Notes under the pieces: generated by a model
Seen by the model: the letters and a program-made list of their open reading frames with translations, nothing else
Database searches by the model: none
Told to the model about the DNA's origin: nothing
Made by a program: the position numbers and the translations under genes
Source of the DNA: Thiocapsa roseilacustris
GTDB lineage: Bacteria > Pseudomonadota > Gammaproteobacteria > Chromatiales > Chromatiaceae
Direction: 5' to 3'
Assembly: GCF_041903755.1 (NCBI RefSeq)
Contig: NZ_JBBWVE010000019.1
Location: forward strand, 73,771 to 137,770
Length of the DNA stretch: 64,000 nucleotides
Part shown: positions 36,674 to 46,679 of the stretch, piece by piece
Numbering within the stretch: the first letter of the stretch is position 1
Layout: every line of letters starts with the position of its first letter

Positions 36674-39600
36674 ATGTCTGTCCCGCACACCCGCACAATC
36701 CGCTTCATGCGACGTCTCGTCTCGGTCGCCGTCGTGCTCGCAACGACGGGGTTGGTGTTGGTCGCACTCGCTGTTACGGCTGCTCGCTTTGCGCTCCCGC
36801 TGACCGATGCCGACAACCGCTGGGTCGCCGACATGCTCGGCGAGCGGCTTGGTTACCGGGTTCGCCTGGGCTCGGCCTCGCTGCATCTCGACTGGCGCGG
36901 CCCGCGTCTCGTCGTGCGTGACCTGCGAATGTCCGATCCCGATCCCGATCCCGATCCCGATCTCGGCCCGAACCCCGGCCCGAATCCCGAACGCACCAAG
37001 GACGTCCTTGCGCTCGATGCGTTCGAGATCGCGATCGATCCGCTGGCGTCTGTGCGGGCGGGTGTGCCGAAGATCACGGCGCTGACCTTGGTCGGATCGC
37101 GACTTGCGGTGCGTATCGACGCGCAGGGTCGTCTCCAGCTCGATGGCTTGGAGGCGCTGAGCGGGCGCGACCCGAGGGCGCTCGAGTTTCTGCTCACGCA
37201 GGCCCGTGTCGAGCTGGTGGTGGGCGAGATCCTGATGCGCGACGATCGACCGGCCCCCTCACGCGCCGGGTTGCGTCTGACGGACCTGCACCTGCGCCTT
37301 CTCAACGATGGTGACCACCACACCTTGGCCGCAACCGCGGCCCTTCACCCGATCGGTCATGCAACGGCATCGACGCGCCGGGTTCCCGGACCGAACCGTC
37401 TGAGCCTGATCGCCGATCTGGACGGCCCGGCGACCGATCCGGCCTCTTGGAGCGGCCGCGTTTACGCCGGTCTGGATGCCGGCGATCTCGACGAGATCCT
37501 CCGCGGCAACGGGTTTTCGGCGGTCTCCGTGCGCAGCGGTCGCGTCTTGCTCGAGAGTTGGTCGCGGATCGGCGCCGGGCGTCTGGAGGATTCCGTGGTC
37601 CGGGTCGATCTGAACGGCCTACGGTTGGGACCTGCCCAAGGAGCGAGCAGCCCGTCGAACCTAGGGTCGGCCGAGCCTCTGAAGGTCGCGCACTTTGGCG
37701 CGATCGCCCGGGTCAGGCCGCGCGCGGAGGGCTGGCATCTGCAGATTGGGGACCTCGCCTGGCGCATCGCCGAAGCCGATCTTCCCGGTCTCGACCTGGA
37801 TCTGCGCTTGACCTCCGAGGGGCGGCCGGAGCGCCTGCGGGTGACGAGCGATCCACTCGACCTAGCCGCCGTGACCTCGGTGCTCTCCGCCTCCCCTTGG
37901 CCCTTGCCCGAGTTGCTCGCCGGACTGATCGCGGCCAAGCCGCGCGGACGTGTCGAGGATCCGATCGTGCAGGTCGATTGGGTTGCGGGACAGCCGACGC
38001 GTTGGGCGGTCGGCGTCGACGGGGACGGGCTCGGCTGGGATCGCACGGGAGCCCTTCCGGGCGTCGACGGACTCGCCGTGCGGCTGCGTGCCGACCGCGA
38101 GGGGGGTGAGGCCCGCGTGGGCTCGGTCGGGCTCGTGCTGGATCTGCGTCCGCTCTTCAGCGAGCTGCTCGCGCTCGACCGGCTGTCGACGCGGCTCGAC
38201 TGGCGGATCGACGCGACCGGCGCGGTTCGGATCTCGGCGCGTAACCTGACGTTCGAGAATGCGGATCTGGCCGGCCGGGCTAGGCTCGCGCTGGATCTTC
38301 CGGCGGACGGTTCGAGCCCCCTGATGGATCTGCGCGCCAGCTTCCACGACGGCGACGGCTCGCGCGTTCGACCCTATCTCCCGGTCGGCATCATGCACCG
38401 GGATCTGGTGCGCTGGCTGGAGCGCGCCATCGTCTCCGGCCGGGTCCCGCAGGCCGATCTGATCTTCCGAGGTCCGCTCGCAGCCTATCCTTTCCGCGGG
38501 CATGAGGGGCGGTTCGAGCTGCTGCTCGAGCTCGAGGATACGGTCCTCGATTATCTCCCAGAATGGCCCGAGATCCGGGAGGCGGACGGTCGGCTTCGCT
38601 TCCTCGATCAGTCGCTGAGCATCGAGCTCGACCGCGGCCGTATCCTCGACAGTCGACTCGTGCGGGCGTTCGGGGAGATCCCGGAGCTCTGGGGAGCGCA
38701 GGGCATGACGATCGTCGGCGAAACCGAGGGGCCCTTCTCCGACGGTCTGCGCACCCTGACCGAGACCCCCTTGGCGAAGGACCTGGGACGGCTTGCCGGG
38801 AGCCTGGAGGTGACCGGGGACACGCGGCTGCGGCTCGAGATCGATCTGCCCTTCACCAAACGCAGGCAGCTGGGCGTCGCGGGTCGTTTGTCCTGGCCGA
38901 AGCCGGCAACCTTGGCGATTCGCGGTACCCCGGTCACGCTTTCACGCCTCGGCGGCGAGGTGACCTTCACCGAGAAGAGCATTGCGGCGCAGGCGGTCGA
39001 GGCGACGCTCTGGGACCGTCCGCTGAGCCTTTCGATCGCCACCCTGAACCCAGGTGTCGCGGACGCCTCGGCCACGCTGATCAAGGCGCAGGCAAGCACC
39101 CCGGTCACTGAGCTCGGTCGGCGCTTTCCGAGCCCGGCCTGGGGGCTCCTGAGCGGCGAGATCGATTGGGATCTCGACGTGACCATCCGCAATCGCGACG
39201 TCCGTGCGGCGGCGCTACCGCTTGACTATCGCCTGGCTTCGCGTCTGAACGGACTTGCGGTCGACCTGCCGGCTCCCCTGGGCAAGCGCGCCTCGGCGAC
39301 GCGTGATCTCGAGCTCGTCGGTGCGCTGGTGCCCGGGAGCTCTCTGCGTGTCGCCGGTCGTCTCGGCGAGGTCGCCGGGGATCTGAGGCTTGGGCTGGGT
39401 GTCTCGCCCGCACCCGCGATGCGTGCCCATGTGCGTCTCGGGGGCGAGTCCGCGCCGTCGCCCGAGGGCGCAGGGGTGTTCCTGGACGGGCGCTTGGCCG
39501 ATCTCGACCTAGTCGCCTGGCTGGGGCGCCTGGACGCGCTCTCGACCGGCAAACAGCCTGGCGAGTCGCCCCGCGCGCCCGGCGTCGACGCCTGGTTGCG

Positions 39601-40765
39601 CGGTGTCGATCTAAGGCTCGATCGGCTTGCGTTGGGCGGACCGCGGTTGACCGAGGTCGATCTGCGTCTGACACCGATCGACGGCGGGTCGTCGGGCAAG
39701 GGCTGGGAGGTTGCCGTGCGGGCGAACGAGCTCGCAGGCGAGATCGAGATCCCGGCAGCGGACGCGGCGCCCGTGCGTGTTGCGCTCGAGCGTCTGGATC
39801 TGCTCGCCTTTCAGGATGCGCCGGAGCGGGGTGACTCCGATCCTTCGGCTCTGCCTATTCAGGATCCGTTTCGCGGTCTGCCCCCGATCGACGTGCGAAT
39901 CGCGCGGTTGAGCTGGGGCGATGCCCTGTTGGGAAGGCTGCAGCTCGAGCTGCGCCAGGACCTGCTGGGTCTTCGCCTGCCGAGCATCCGGCTGCTCGGC
40001 GAGGGGCTCGTCTCGGCCGAGGGCGAGGCCGTTTGGATGCGATCCGAGAGCGGCGGTCGCAGCGAGCTCTCGATGCACGTGGAGTCCCTCGATTCGGGTG
40101 TTCTACTCGAGGCGCTGGATTCACAGAACCGGCTTGAGGGCGCACCGATGCAGGCACAGCTCATGCTGGACTGGCCCGGTGGGTTCGACGCCTTCAAGCT
40201 GGCGCAGGCACGTGGCTTCGTCGATGTGGAGGTGGGCTCGGGCCGGCTGTTGGACGTCGAGCCCGGTGTCGGGCGGGTGCTCGGGTTCCTGAACCTGAGC
40301 GCCTTGAAGCGGCGCCTGACGATGGACTTCACCGATCTCTACGGTCAGGGCTTTGCCTTCGAGGAGATGCGGGGTCGCATCCAGGTCGCCGAGGGCAAGG
40401 CGACCCTTGACGCCTTCCTCATCGATGGCCCGGCAAGCAAGGTGATCATCGGCGGCTCGAGCGATCTGGTGAATCAGCGTTTCGAGCAGAGTGTCGTCGT
40501 GGAGCCGCGGATCGGCTCAAGCGTTGCGTTGGCCAGCGCAGTTGCGGGTGGGCCGGTCGTGGGGGCCGCCGTCTATTTGGTGGACCGCATTGCCGGCAAT
40601 GCCATCGACCGCCTCGGGCGTTACCGCTACCGGGTGACCGGGCCTTGGAGCAATCCGGATGTCAGCCGGGTCGGATGGGAGCCGGCGGTCGGAGCCGAGT
40701 CCTCGCCTACGCCGACGACCGTCGACGCGCCGACGCTGCCGGCGCCAAATCACTTCCTGGATTGA
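36674..40765 (+). CDS. yhdP: YhdP family AsmA-like phospholipid transport protein
   Basis: A 1363-residue protein with an N-terminal membrane anchor (LVSVAVVLATTGLVLVALAV), a very long beta-rich periplasmic body with DUF3971-type repeats, and a C-terminal AsmA-like part (GFLNLSALKRRLTMDFTDLYGQGFAFEEMRG, YRYRVTGPWSNPDV). It is the expected bridge-like carrier of phospholipids to the outer membrane. The length is slightly above E. coli YhdP (about 1270). An oddity is a DP repeat followed by a PNP-rich run at about residues 88-106, encoded by tandem GATCCC hexamers. It lies 22 bp after rng. Confidence 0.93.
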   Translation: MSVPHTRTIRFMRRLVSVAVVLATTGLVLVALAVTAARFALPLTDADNRWVADMLGERLGYRVRLGSASLHLDWRGPRLVVRDLRMSDPDPDPDPDLGPNPGPNPERTKDVLALDAFEIAIDPLASVRAGVPKITALTLVGSRLAVRIDAQGRLQLDGLEALSGRDPRALEFLLTQARVELVVGEILMRDDRPAPSRAGLRLTDLHLRLLNDGDHHTLAATAALHPIGHATASTRRVPGPNRLSLIADLDGPATDPASWSGRVYAGLDAGDLDEILRGNGFSAVSVRSGRVLLESWSRIGAGRLEDSVVRVDLNGLRLGPAQGASSPSNLGSAEPLKVAHFGAIARVRPRAEGWHLQIGDLAWRIAEADLPGLDLDLRLTSEGRPERLRVTSDPLDLAAVTSVLSASPWPLPELLAGLIAAKPRGRVEDPIVQVDWVAGQPTRWAVGVDGDGLGWDRTGALPGVDGLAVRLRADREGGEARVGSVGLVLDLRPLFSELLALDRLSTRLDWRIDATGAVRISARNLTFENADLAGRARLALDLPADGSSPLMDLRASFHDGDGSRVRPYLPVGIMHRDLVRWLERAIVSGRVPQADLIFRGPLAAYPFRGHEGRFELLLELEDTVLDYLPEWPEIREADGRLRFLDQSLSIELDRGRILDSRLVRAFGEIPELWGAQGMTIVGETEGPFSDGLRTLTETPLAKDLGRLAGSLEVTGDTRLRLEIDLPFTKRRQLGVAGRLSWPKPATLAIRGTPVTLSRLGGEVTFTEKSIAAQAVEATLWDRPLSLSIATLNPGVADASATLIKAQASTPVTELGRRFPSPAWGLLSGEIDWDLDVTIRNRDVRAAALPLDYRLASRLNGLAVDLPAPLGKRASATRDLELVGALVPGSSLRVAGRLGEVAGDLRLGLGVSPAPAMRAHVRLGGESAPSPEGAGVFLDGRLADLDLVAWLGRLDALSTGKQPGESPRAPGVDAWLRGVDLRLDRLALGGPRLTEVDLRLTPIDGGSSGKGWEVAVRANELAGEIEIPAADAAPVRVALERLDLLAFQDAPERGDSDPSALPIQDPFRGLPPIDVRIARLSWGDALLGRLQLELRQDLLGLRLPSIRLLGEGLVSAEGEAVWMRSESGGRSELSMHVESLDSGVLLEALDSQNRLEGAPMQAQLMLDWPGGFDAFKLAQARGFVDVEVGSGRLLDVEPGVGRVLGFLNLSALKRRLTMDFTDLYGQGFAFEEMRGRIQVAEGKATLDAFLIDGPASKVIIGGSSDLVNQRFEQSVVVEPRIGSSVALASAVAGGPVVGAAVYLVDRIAGNAIDRLGRYRYRVTGPWSNPDVSRVGWEPAVGAESSPTPTTVDAPTLPAPNHFLD

Positions 40766-40983
40766 GACCCACCGAGCGGGATTGTTTCAGCCGACCGGCA
40801 GGGGTGGTATCGTTCCGAATCGATAGGGTGACGGCGCTGCGCATTGGGTCGCTCGCGCATGCATGAGCGGATGTCGCGTCCACGACCCTTATCCCCCGAG
40901 TCGCCGATCGGATCGCGTCGCAGGCCGAATCGGATTGGCCCGCCCCTTCGCCTGCCGGGGCACCAGTGATTGCGGTAAAGACC

Positions 40984-41814
40984 ATGAAGACAAAACCGAA
41001 GGTTGGAGCGGTCCAGATGGCGACCGGTCCAAACGTCAGCGCCAACCTCTTCGAGGCGGAACGCCTGATCAAGGCGGCGAAGGAAAAGGGCGCGAGTCTC
41101 GTCGTGCTTCCCGAGAACTTCGCCTTCATGGGTAAGCGCGATCAGGATCAACTGGCGCTGCGCGAAGAGGACGGCGACGGACCCTTGCAGGCGTTTCTGG
41201 CGCGGGTGGCTAAGCAGCAGGGCGTCTGGCTTGTCGGCGGGACCATCCCGTTGGCCGCCCATGACGCCAGCAAGGTTCGAGCCGCCTGTCTGGTGTTCGA
41301 CGATCGCGGCCAGCGGGTGGGCCGTTACGACAAGGTGCATCTGTTCGACGTCTGTCTGCCCGAGGGCGGGGAGCGCTATCAGGAGTCGGCGACGATCGAG
41401 CCGGGGGACCGGAACCTCGTGCTCGACACGCCGTTCGGTCGAATGGGTGTCGCGGTCTGCTACGACCTGCGCTTTCCGGAGATGTTTCGCCTTATGCTCG
41501 ACAGCGGCATGGAACTCCTGGCGATTCCCTCGGCCTTTACCGCCGTGACGGGGAAGGCCCATTGGGAAACCCTGGTGCGCGCCCGGGCCATCGAGAATCT
41601 GGCCTATGTGATTGCGGCGGCGCAAGGCGGCTTCCATATCAACGGCCGCGAGACGCATGGTCACAGCATGATTGTCGATCCCTGGGGCACGGTGCTTGCT
41701 CGAGTGCCGAGAGGATCGGGCTTCATCTGCTGCGCCCTGGACCACGACTACCAGGGTTCGGTCAGACGCAATTTCCCGACGATCGACCATCGTCGTTTGA
41801 AATGCCGCGCTTGA
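40984..41814 (+). CDS. Carbon-nitrogen hydrolase (nitrilase superfamily, Nit/deaminated-glutathione amidase-like)
   Basis: A 276-residue protein with the catalytic triad motifs VVLPENFAFMG (Glu), RYDKVHLFDV (Lys) and VAVCYDLRFPEMFR (Cys), and a C-terminal GHSMIVDPWG. This is the Nit branch, which hydrolyses deaminated glutathione or related omega-amides. ATG 40984 is used (KTKPKVGAVQMATGP is the family start). It sits between yhdP and tldD, a common proteobacterial arrangement. Confidence 0.92.
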   Translation: MKTKPKVGAVQMATGPNVSANLFEAERLIKAAKEKGASLVVLPENFAFMGKRDQDQLALREEDGDGPLQAFLARVAKQQGVWLVGGTIPLAAHDASKVRAACLVFDDRGQRVGRYDKVHLFDVCLPEGGERYQESATIEPGDRNLVLDTPFGRMGVAVCYDLRFPEMFRLMLDSGMELLAIPSAFTAVTGKAHWETLVRARAIENLAYVIAAAQGGFHINGRETHGHSMIVDPWGTVLARVPRGSGFICCALDHDYQGSVRRNFPTIDHRRLKCRA

Positions 41815-41898
41815 GACCGCAGTTTTGAGCCAATCAGACAGGTCGGCGGGTGCATACGCGCCCGACCCTGTCTCCCCGACGGAGCCCGACACAACCCG

Positions 41899-43344
41899 AT
41901 GATGACCGACCCGATTGCGATTGCACGCATGAGCATTCTCGAGCCTGCGGGATTGACCGAGCAAGACCTCGACCGTCTGCTCGGCCTTCTGGCCGGTACT
42001 GCGGTGGATGCCGCCGACATCTATTTTCAGTCCAGCCGGCTCGAGTCCTGGGTCCTCGAGGACGGAATCATCAAGGACGGTAACTTCAGCATCGAGCAAG
42101 GCGCCGGGCTGCGCGCGATCAGCGGGGAGAAGACCGGCTTCGCTTACTCGGACGAGCTGCGCTTCCCGGCCCTGGCGCAGGCGGCCGAGGCCGCCCGAGC
42201 AATCGCTCGGGTTGGGCAAGGCGAGCAGGTGCGTATCGGCGCGGTTGCGAACAAGCGCAGCCTTTACCACCCGACGAATCCGATCGCCAGTCTGCCCGAT
42301 CCTGACAAGATCGCGCTGCTGCAACGGGTCGACGCCGAGGCTCGCCGAGCCGACCCGCGCGTGCGCGAGGTGGTCGCCAGTGTTGTCGCCGCGCAGGACA
42401 CCGTTCTGGTGCTGGGCGACGACGGCGCCTTGTCGGCCGATGTGCGACCCCTCGTAAGGCTGAACGTGAGCGTCGTGGCCGAGGACGGCGGGCGTCGCGA
42501 GCAGGGATCGAGCGGGGGCGGTGCCCGTGCCGATCTGAATTATTTCCTCCTCGAAGACCGTGCCTTGTCCTTCGCGCGCGAAGCCGTGCGCCTGGCCATC
42601 ACCAATCTCGAGGCCGGCGATGCGCCAGCCGGGACCATGACGGTCGTGCTCGGATCCGGCTGGCCGGGCGTGCTGCTGCACGAGGCGATCGGGCACGGGC
42701 TCGAGGGCGATTTCAACCGCAAGGGCAGCTCGGCCTTCGCCGGGCGGATCGGCGAGCGGGTGGCCGCAACCGGCGTGACGGTCGTGGACGACGGCACCTT
42801 GCCGGGGCGGCGCGGGTCGCTGAACATTGACGACGAGGGGACCATGACGCAGAACACGGTCCTGATCGAAGACGGTATCCTCTGCGCCTACATGCAGGAC
42901 AAGCTCAACGCGCGCCTGACCGGGACCCACTCCACGGGCAACGGTCGTCGCGAATCCTACGCGCACCTGCCGATGCCGCGCATGACCAACACCTACATGC
43001 TCGCCGGCGAGCGTGATCCCGAGGAGATCATCGCCTCGGTGGACAAAGGCTTGTACGCGGTCAATTTCGGCGGTGGACAGGTGGATATCACCTCGGGCAA
43101 GTTTGTCTTCTCGGCGAGCGAGGCCTATCTGATCGAGAACGGTAAGGTCGGACGCCCAGTGAAGGGCGCAACCCTCATCGGCAACGGGCCGGATGTCCTG
43201 ACGCGGGTGAGCATGATCGGCAACGATCTGCGACTCGATCAAGGTGTCGGGACCTGCGGAAAGGAGGGGCAGAGCGTCCCGGTCGGGGTGGGCCAACCGA
43301 CCTTGCGGATCGACGGCCTGACCGTCGGCGGGACGAGCGCCTGA
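41899..43344 (+). CDS. tldD: Metalloprotease TldD
   Basis: A 481-residue protein with the zinc motif LLHEAIGHGLEGDF (HExxxH), GRRGSLNIDDEGT, the C-terminal FGGGQVDITSGKFVFSASEAYLIENGK and VKGATLIGNGPDVL, all conserved in TldD. It forms the catalytic half of the TldD/TldE protease that trims small modified peptides and degrades CcdA-type proteins. Adjacent pmbA encodes its partner. Confidence 0.96.
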   Translation: MMTDPIAIARMSILEPAGLTEQDLDRLLGLLAGTAVDAADIYFQSSRLESWVLEDGIIKDGNFSIEQGAGLRAISGEKTGFAYSDELRFPALAQAAEAARAIARVGQGEQVRIGAVANKRSLYHPTNPIASLPDPDKIALLQRVDAEARRADPRVREVVASVVAAQDTVLVLGDDGALSADVRPLVRLNVSVVAEDGGRREQGSSGGGARADLNYFLLEDRALSFAREAVRLAITNLEAGDAPAGTMTVVLGSGWPGVLLHEAIGHGLEGDFNRKGSSAFAGRIGERVAATGVTVVDDGTLPGRRGSLNIDDEGTMTQNTVLIEDGILCAYMQDKLNARLTGTHSTGNGRRESYAHLPMPRMTNTYMLAGERDPEEIIASVDKGLYAVNFGGGQVDITSGKFVFSASEAYLIENGKVGRPVKGATLIGNGPDVLTRVSMIGNDLRLDQGVGTCGKEGQSVPVGVGQPTLRIDGLTVGGTSA

Positions 43345-43419
43345 CGAGGAGAACCGCTCTCTCGACACGACCAGACCAACAACGCCGTGCCCGGAACCTC
43401 TTTTACCCAAGGACTTGCC

Positions 43420-44769
43420 ATGTCGATTGCCGCCACCGAAGACACCGCGGAACGCCTCGCGCGCTTGCAACAGACGATCGAGGATCTCCTCAAGGAGGCG
43501 AAACGACGCGGCGCGACGGCCGCCGAGGCATCGGTCGGCAGCAGCGCCGGGCTTGAAGTCGCGGTACGACTGGGCGAGGTGGAGACGGTCGAGCACACAC
43601 GCGACAACGGCCTCGGGATCACCGTCTACTTCGGCAACCGCAAGGGTTCGGCAAGCACCTCCGACCTCAGTACCGGCGCACTGCGCGATGCGGTGAAAGC
43701 CGCCTGTGCCATCGCCGAGCACACCCAGGAAGATCCCTGCGCCCATCTCGCCGACGCCGCCCTGATGGCCGCCGAGATCCCGGACCTGGATCTCTACCAC
43801 CCCTGGCATCTGGGGGTCGAGGACGCGATCGAGATCGCGGCGGCCTGCGAGGACTCGGCCCGCGGCTATGATCCGCGGATCGTCAACTCGGAGGGTGCGA
43901 GCCTCTCCACGCACACGGGGATCCAGGTCTACGGCAACAGTCACGGATTCGTCGCTGGATACCCGACCAGTCGGCACGGGCTCAGCTGCGCGGTGATCGG
44001 TCAGGAGGGCGAGAGCCTGCAACGCGATCATTGGTGGACCAGCGCACGGGCGGCGGCCGATCTGGATTCGGCACGCATGGTCGGCGAGCGTGCGGCCGAG
44101 CGGACGGTTGCCCGGCTCGGGTCGCGCCGCATCCCGACCTGCCAGGTGCCGGTCCTGTTTCGTTCGGAGGTCGCGACGGGCCTGATCCGTAGTCTGGTTT
44201 CGGCGATCCAGGGCGGCAGCATCTACCGGCGCACGAGCTTCCTGCTCGACCACCTGGGCGAGCGCATCTTCCCGGAATTCGTGCGGATCCATGAGGAGCC
44301 GCACCTGCCGCGCGGACTTTCGAGTGCGCCGTTCGATGGGGACGGTGTTGCGACGCGCGCTAAAGATCTGATCACCGACGGGGTTTTGCAGACCTACCTT
44401 TTGGATGCCTATTCCGGCTGTCGGCTCGGCATGCAGACGACGGGCAACGCCGGCGGCGTGCGCAACCTGCGCATCGGCATGGGCGATCGCGATCGCGCCG
44501 CCTTACTGCGCGAGATGGGGACCGGGCTGATGGTGACCGAGTTGATGGGGCACGGGGTGAATCCGGTCACTGGCGACTACTCGCGCGGTGCCGCGGGTTT
44601 CTGGGTGGAGGGCGGCGAGATCCGACATCCGGTTGAAGAGATCACCATTGCAGGCAACCTCAAGCGCATGTATGCGGGCCTGCTGGCGGTCGGCAACGAT
44701 TACGATTATTCAGGGAGCACGCGAACGGGCTCCTGGCTGATCGAGAAGATGACGATTGCAGGCGAATAA
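43420..44769 (+). CDS. pmbA: TldE/PmbA, partner of TldD
   Basis: A 449-residue TldD-related protein without the HExxxH site; typical segments are EHTRDNGLGITVYFGNRKGSASTSDLS, PTSRHGLSC, VLFRSEVATGLIRSLVSAIQGGSIYRRTSFL and the C-terminal ELMGHGVNPVTGDYSRGAAGFWVEGGEI. ATG 43420 follows an AAGGA ribosome site; a GTG at 43387 is an alternative. It lies 75 bp after tldD. Confidence 0.95.
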   Translation: MSIAATEDTAERLARLQQTIEDLLKEAKRRGATAAEASVGSSAGLEVAVRLGEVETVEHTRDNGLGITVYFGNRKGSASTSDLSTGALRDAVKAACAIAEHTQEDPCAHLADAALMAAEIPDLDLYHPWHLGVEDAIEIAAACEDSARGYDPRIVNSEGASLSTHTGIQVYGNSHGFVAGYPTSRHGLSCAVIGQEGESLQRDHWWTSARAAADLDSARMVGERAAERTVARLGSRRIPTCQVPVLFRSEVATGLIRSLVSAIQGGSIYRRTSFLLDHLGERIFPEFVRIHEEPHLPRGLSSAPFDGDGVATRAKDLITDGVLQTYLLDAYSGCRLGMQTTGNAGGVRNLRIGMGDRDRAALLREMGTGLMVTELMGHGVNPVTGDYSRGAAGFWVEGGEIRHPVEEITIAGNLKRMYAGLLAVGNDYDYSGSTRTGSWLIEKMTIAGE

Positions 44770-44879
44770 GACGGCGGTTGCAGGGGCTCGTCGCGCCCCT
44801 GCCGTTGCATCGTCGCGGCTGAGTCCGGTCACCCCACGACGACTCCAACGACCGTCGCTCCAACCATTATCCCCGCACA

Positions 44880-45164
44880 ATGGATACAACTGACCCGCTT
44901 ACGGAAACCTTGGCGCTGATCGCCTCGGCACCCGAGTCCGCCTCGGCGCTGACGCTCTATGCCCTCGCCTGCACGCTCGAGCATCAAAAGGCCGGCTGCT
45001 TGTTTAAGTTGACCAAGCTCTTTGATTTGCCCGCCGATCATCGCTCGCTGGCCTACGGCCTGATGGAGATTTTGGCTGCGGGCGAGGTCGGCACGCCGCG
45101 CTGGACCGACTCGAAGTCACGGATGGACGACCTGATCCGCGGAACGCCGCGGCGCTCGGTTTGA
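44880..45164 (+). CDS. Small hypothetical protein (94 aa)
   Basis: A 94-residue acidic, helical protein with no signal peptide: ETLALIASAPESASALTLYALACTLE, then GCLFKLTKLFDLPADHRSLAYGLMEILA. Two Cys and an ordered helical pattern suggest a real gene, but I do not recognise the family. It follows pmbA by 110 bp on the same strand. A minus-strand frame (45053-45328) overlaps its end and is less convincing. Confidence 0.5.
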   Translation: MDTTDPLTETLALIASAPESASALTLYALACTLEHQKAGCLFKLTKLFDLPADHRSLAYGLMEILAAGEVGTPRWTDSKSRMDDLIRGTPRRSV

Positions 45165-45317
45165 GCTCGGCGGCTCCATCCGCCTTCCAAGGTTTTCGGC
45201 CCCCTGGCGGTCGGGCTCTTGAGCTGTTCGAGCAGCGCTTCAATATTGGACGAAACATGAACAGCCTTGGCGCGGTCGTCGACACGAGACCAAGGAATTT
45301 TCGAGGGATCAAATCGG

Positions 45318-46679
45318 ATGTCAGTCAAGACAATCGGGATCGTTGGCGGCGGTATCGGTGGACTCGGTGCTGCTTGGATGCTGGATTCGCGTTACGACGT
45401 GACCCTGCTCGAGCGCAATGGTTACGTCGGTGGTCACAGCAACACACTCGAGGTCCCGGACCCGCACGGGGCCTTTCCGGTCGACACCGGATTCATGGTC
45501 TTCAATCGGCGCAACTATCCCTTGTTGACCGCGATGTTCAAGCATCTCGGTGTGGCGACCTATCCGACCAGTATGTCCTTCGCGGCCAGTCTGGATGGCG
45601 GGCGTATCGAGTACGGCGGCGATAGTCTCAATACCTTGTTCGGTGCGCGCGCCAATCTGCTGGATTGGCGGTTTCTGTGGATGGTCAAGGAAATTCTGCA
45701 ATTTAACGCAGCGGCCAAGAACTTCATCAACTCCAACCCCGGCGATACCCTGACGGTCGGAAATTTTCTGCAGCGCGGTCGTTACTCAGAGCGCTTCGCC
45801 AGTCACTATTTGCTCCCCATGGCAGCGGCCATCTGGTCCTGTCCCACCGAAGAGATGCGGGATTTCCCCTTCCTGAACTTTGCGCGATTCTTCGCCAACC
45901 ATGGTCTACTCGACCTAGTCGATCGTCCGGACTGGGAAACCGTGCGCGGGGGCAGTCGTGCCTATGTGCAGGCCATCCTCGCCCGGTTCCGAGGGCGTTG
46001 TTTGGCGGACACACCGGTCAAGCGGGTGCGGCGTCGTGAGCAGGGGGTCGAGGTCGAGACCGCTGCAGGCGAGCGTTTGCAGTTCGATGCGGTCGTGATG
46101 GGTTGCCACGCCGACGAGGCACTCTCTTTGATCGAGTCCCCGGCGCCCGACGAGCGCGACATCCTCGGCGACTTCCGGTATCAGACCAATCAGGTCTTTC
46201 TGCACACCGATTCCGCACTGATGCCGAAACGCCGCCGGGTTTGGTCGTCGTGGAACTATATCGAGCAGCCGGGGGATGGCGCCGATCGGCCGGTGACGGT
46301 GACCTATTGGATGAACAGCCTTCAGGATCTGCCGCCCGAGCGCGATGTCTTCGTCAGTCTGAATCCGCGCGTGGCGCCGCGCAGCGAATCGATCTTGGCC
46401 GAGATGACCTACGAGCATCCCATGTTCGACGCGAGCGCGACCGAGGCCCAGCGCCGCATCGGCGAGATCCAAGGCCGCGACCGGATCTGGTTCAGCGGGG
46501 CATATCTGGGATACGGATTCCACGAGGATGGCCTGCGCGCCGCAGTGGATGTGGCGCGCGGGCTCGATGTCCGTCCGCCCTGGGAGACCGCGGCACCATC
46601 GACCGTGCCGAGTGCGGGCACGGTTTCCGGCTCCGGGGCAGGGGCCGGGCCGAGCGGCATGAGGGTGTTGCCCTCGTGA
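45318..46679 (+). CDS. FAD-dependent amine-oxidase-like oxidoreductase
   Basis: A 453-residue flavoprotein with the dinucleotide fold IGIVGGGIGGLGAAWML, LLERNGYVGGHSNTLE, PVDTGFMVFNRRNYPLL and a C-terminal FSGAYLGYGFHEDGLRAAVDVARGL that binds FAD. Relatives sit next to DUF1365 and cyclopropane-synthase-like genes and are thought to act on unsaturated or methylated acyl chains. The next gene begins on its stop codon (GTGA), so the three genes form one operon. The last 35 residues are low-complexity Gly/Ser/Ala. Confidence 0.88.
   Translation: MSVKTIGIVGGGIGGLGAAWMLDSRYDVTLLERNGYVGGHSNTLEVPDPHGAFPVDTGFMVFNRRNYPLLTAMFKHLGVATYPTSMSFAASLDGGRIEYGGDSLNTLFGARANLLDWRFLWMVKEILQFNAAAKNFINSNPGDTLTVGNFLQRGRYSERFASHYLLPMAAAIWSCPTEEMRDFPFLNFARFFANHGLLDLVDRPDWETVRGGSRAYVQAILARFRGRCLADTPVKRVRRREQGVEVETAAGERLQFDAVVMGCHADEALSLIESPAPDERDILGDFRYQTNQVFLHTDSALMPKRRRVWSSWNYIEQPGDGADRPVTVTYWMNSLQDLPPERDVFVSLNPRVAPRSESILAEMTYEHPMFDASATEAQRRIGEIQGRDRIWFSGAYLGYGFHEDGLRAAVDVARGLDVRPPWETAAPSTVPSAGTVSGSGAGAGPSGMRVLPS

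Noticed and set aside
40750..44304. 1184-aa minus-strand open frame opposite nit, tldD and pmbA
   Set aside because: It is the antisense shadow of well-supported genes in GC-rich DNA; composition (His/Arg/Gly-rich) and lack of motifs argue against it.
45053..45328. 91-aa minus-strand frame (MTDIRFDPSKIPW...) between the 94-aa gene and the FAD oxidoreductase
   Set aside because: The first 40 residues look protein-like but the rest is Arg-rich and antisense to the 94-aa gene; the plus-strand gene fits the local operon direction better. Kept open only as a weak alternative.
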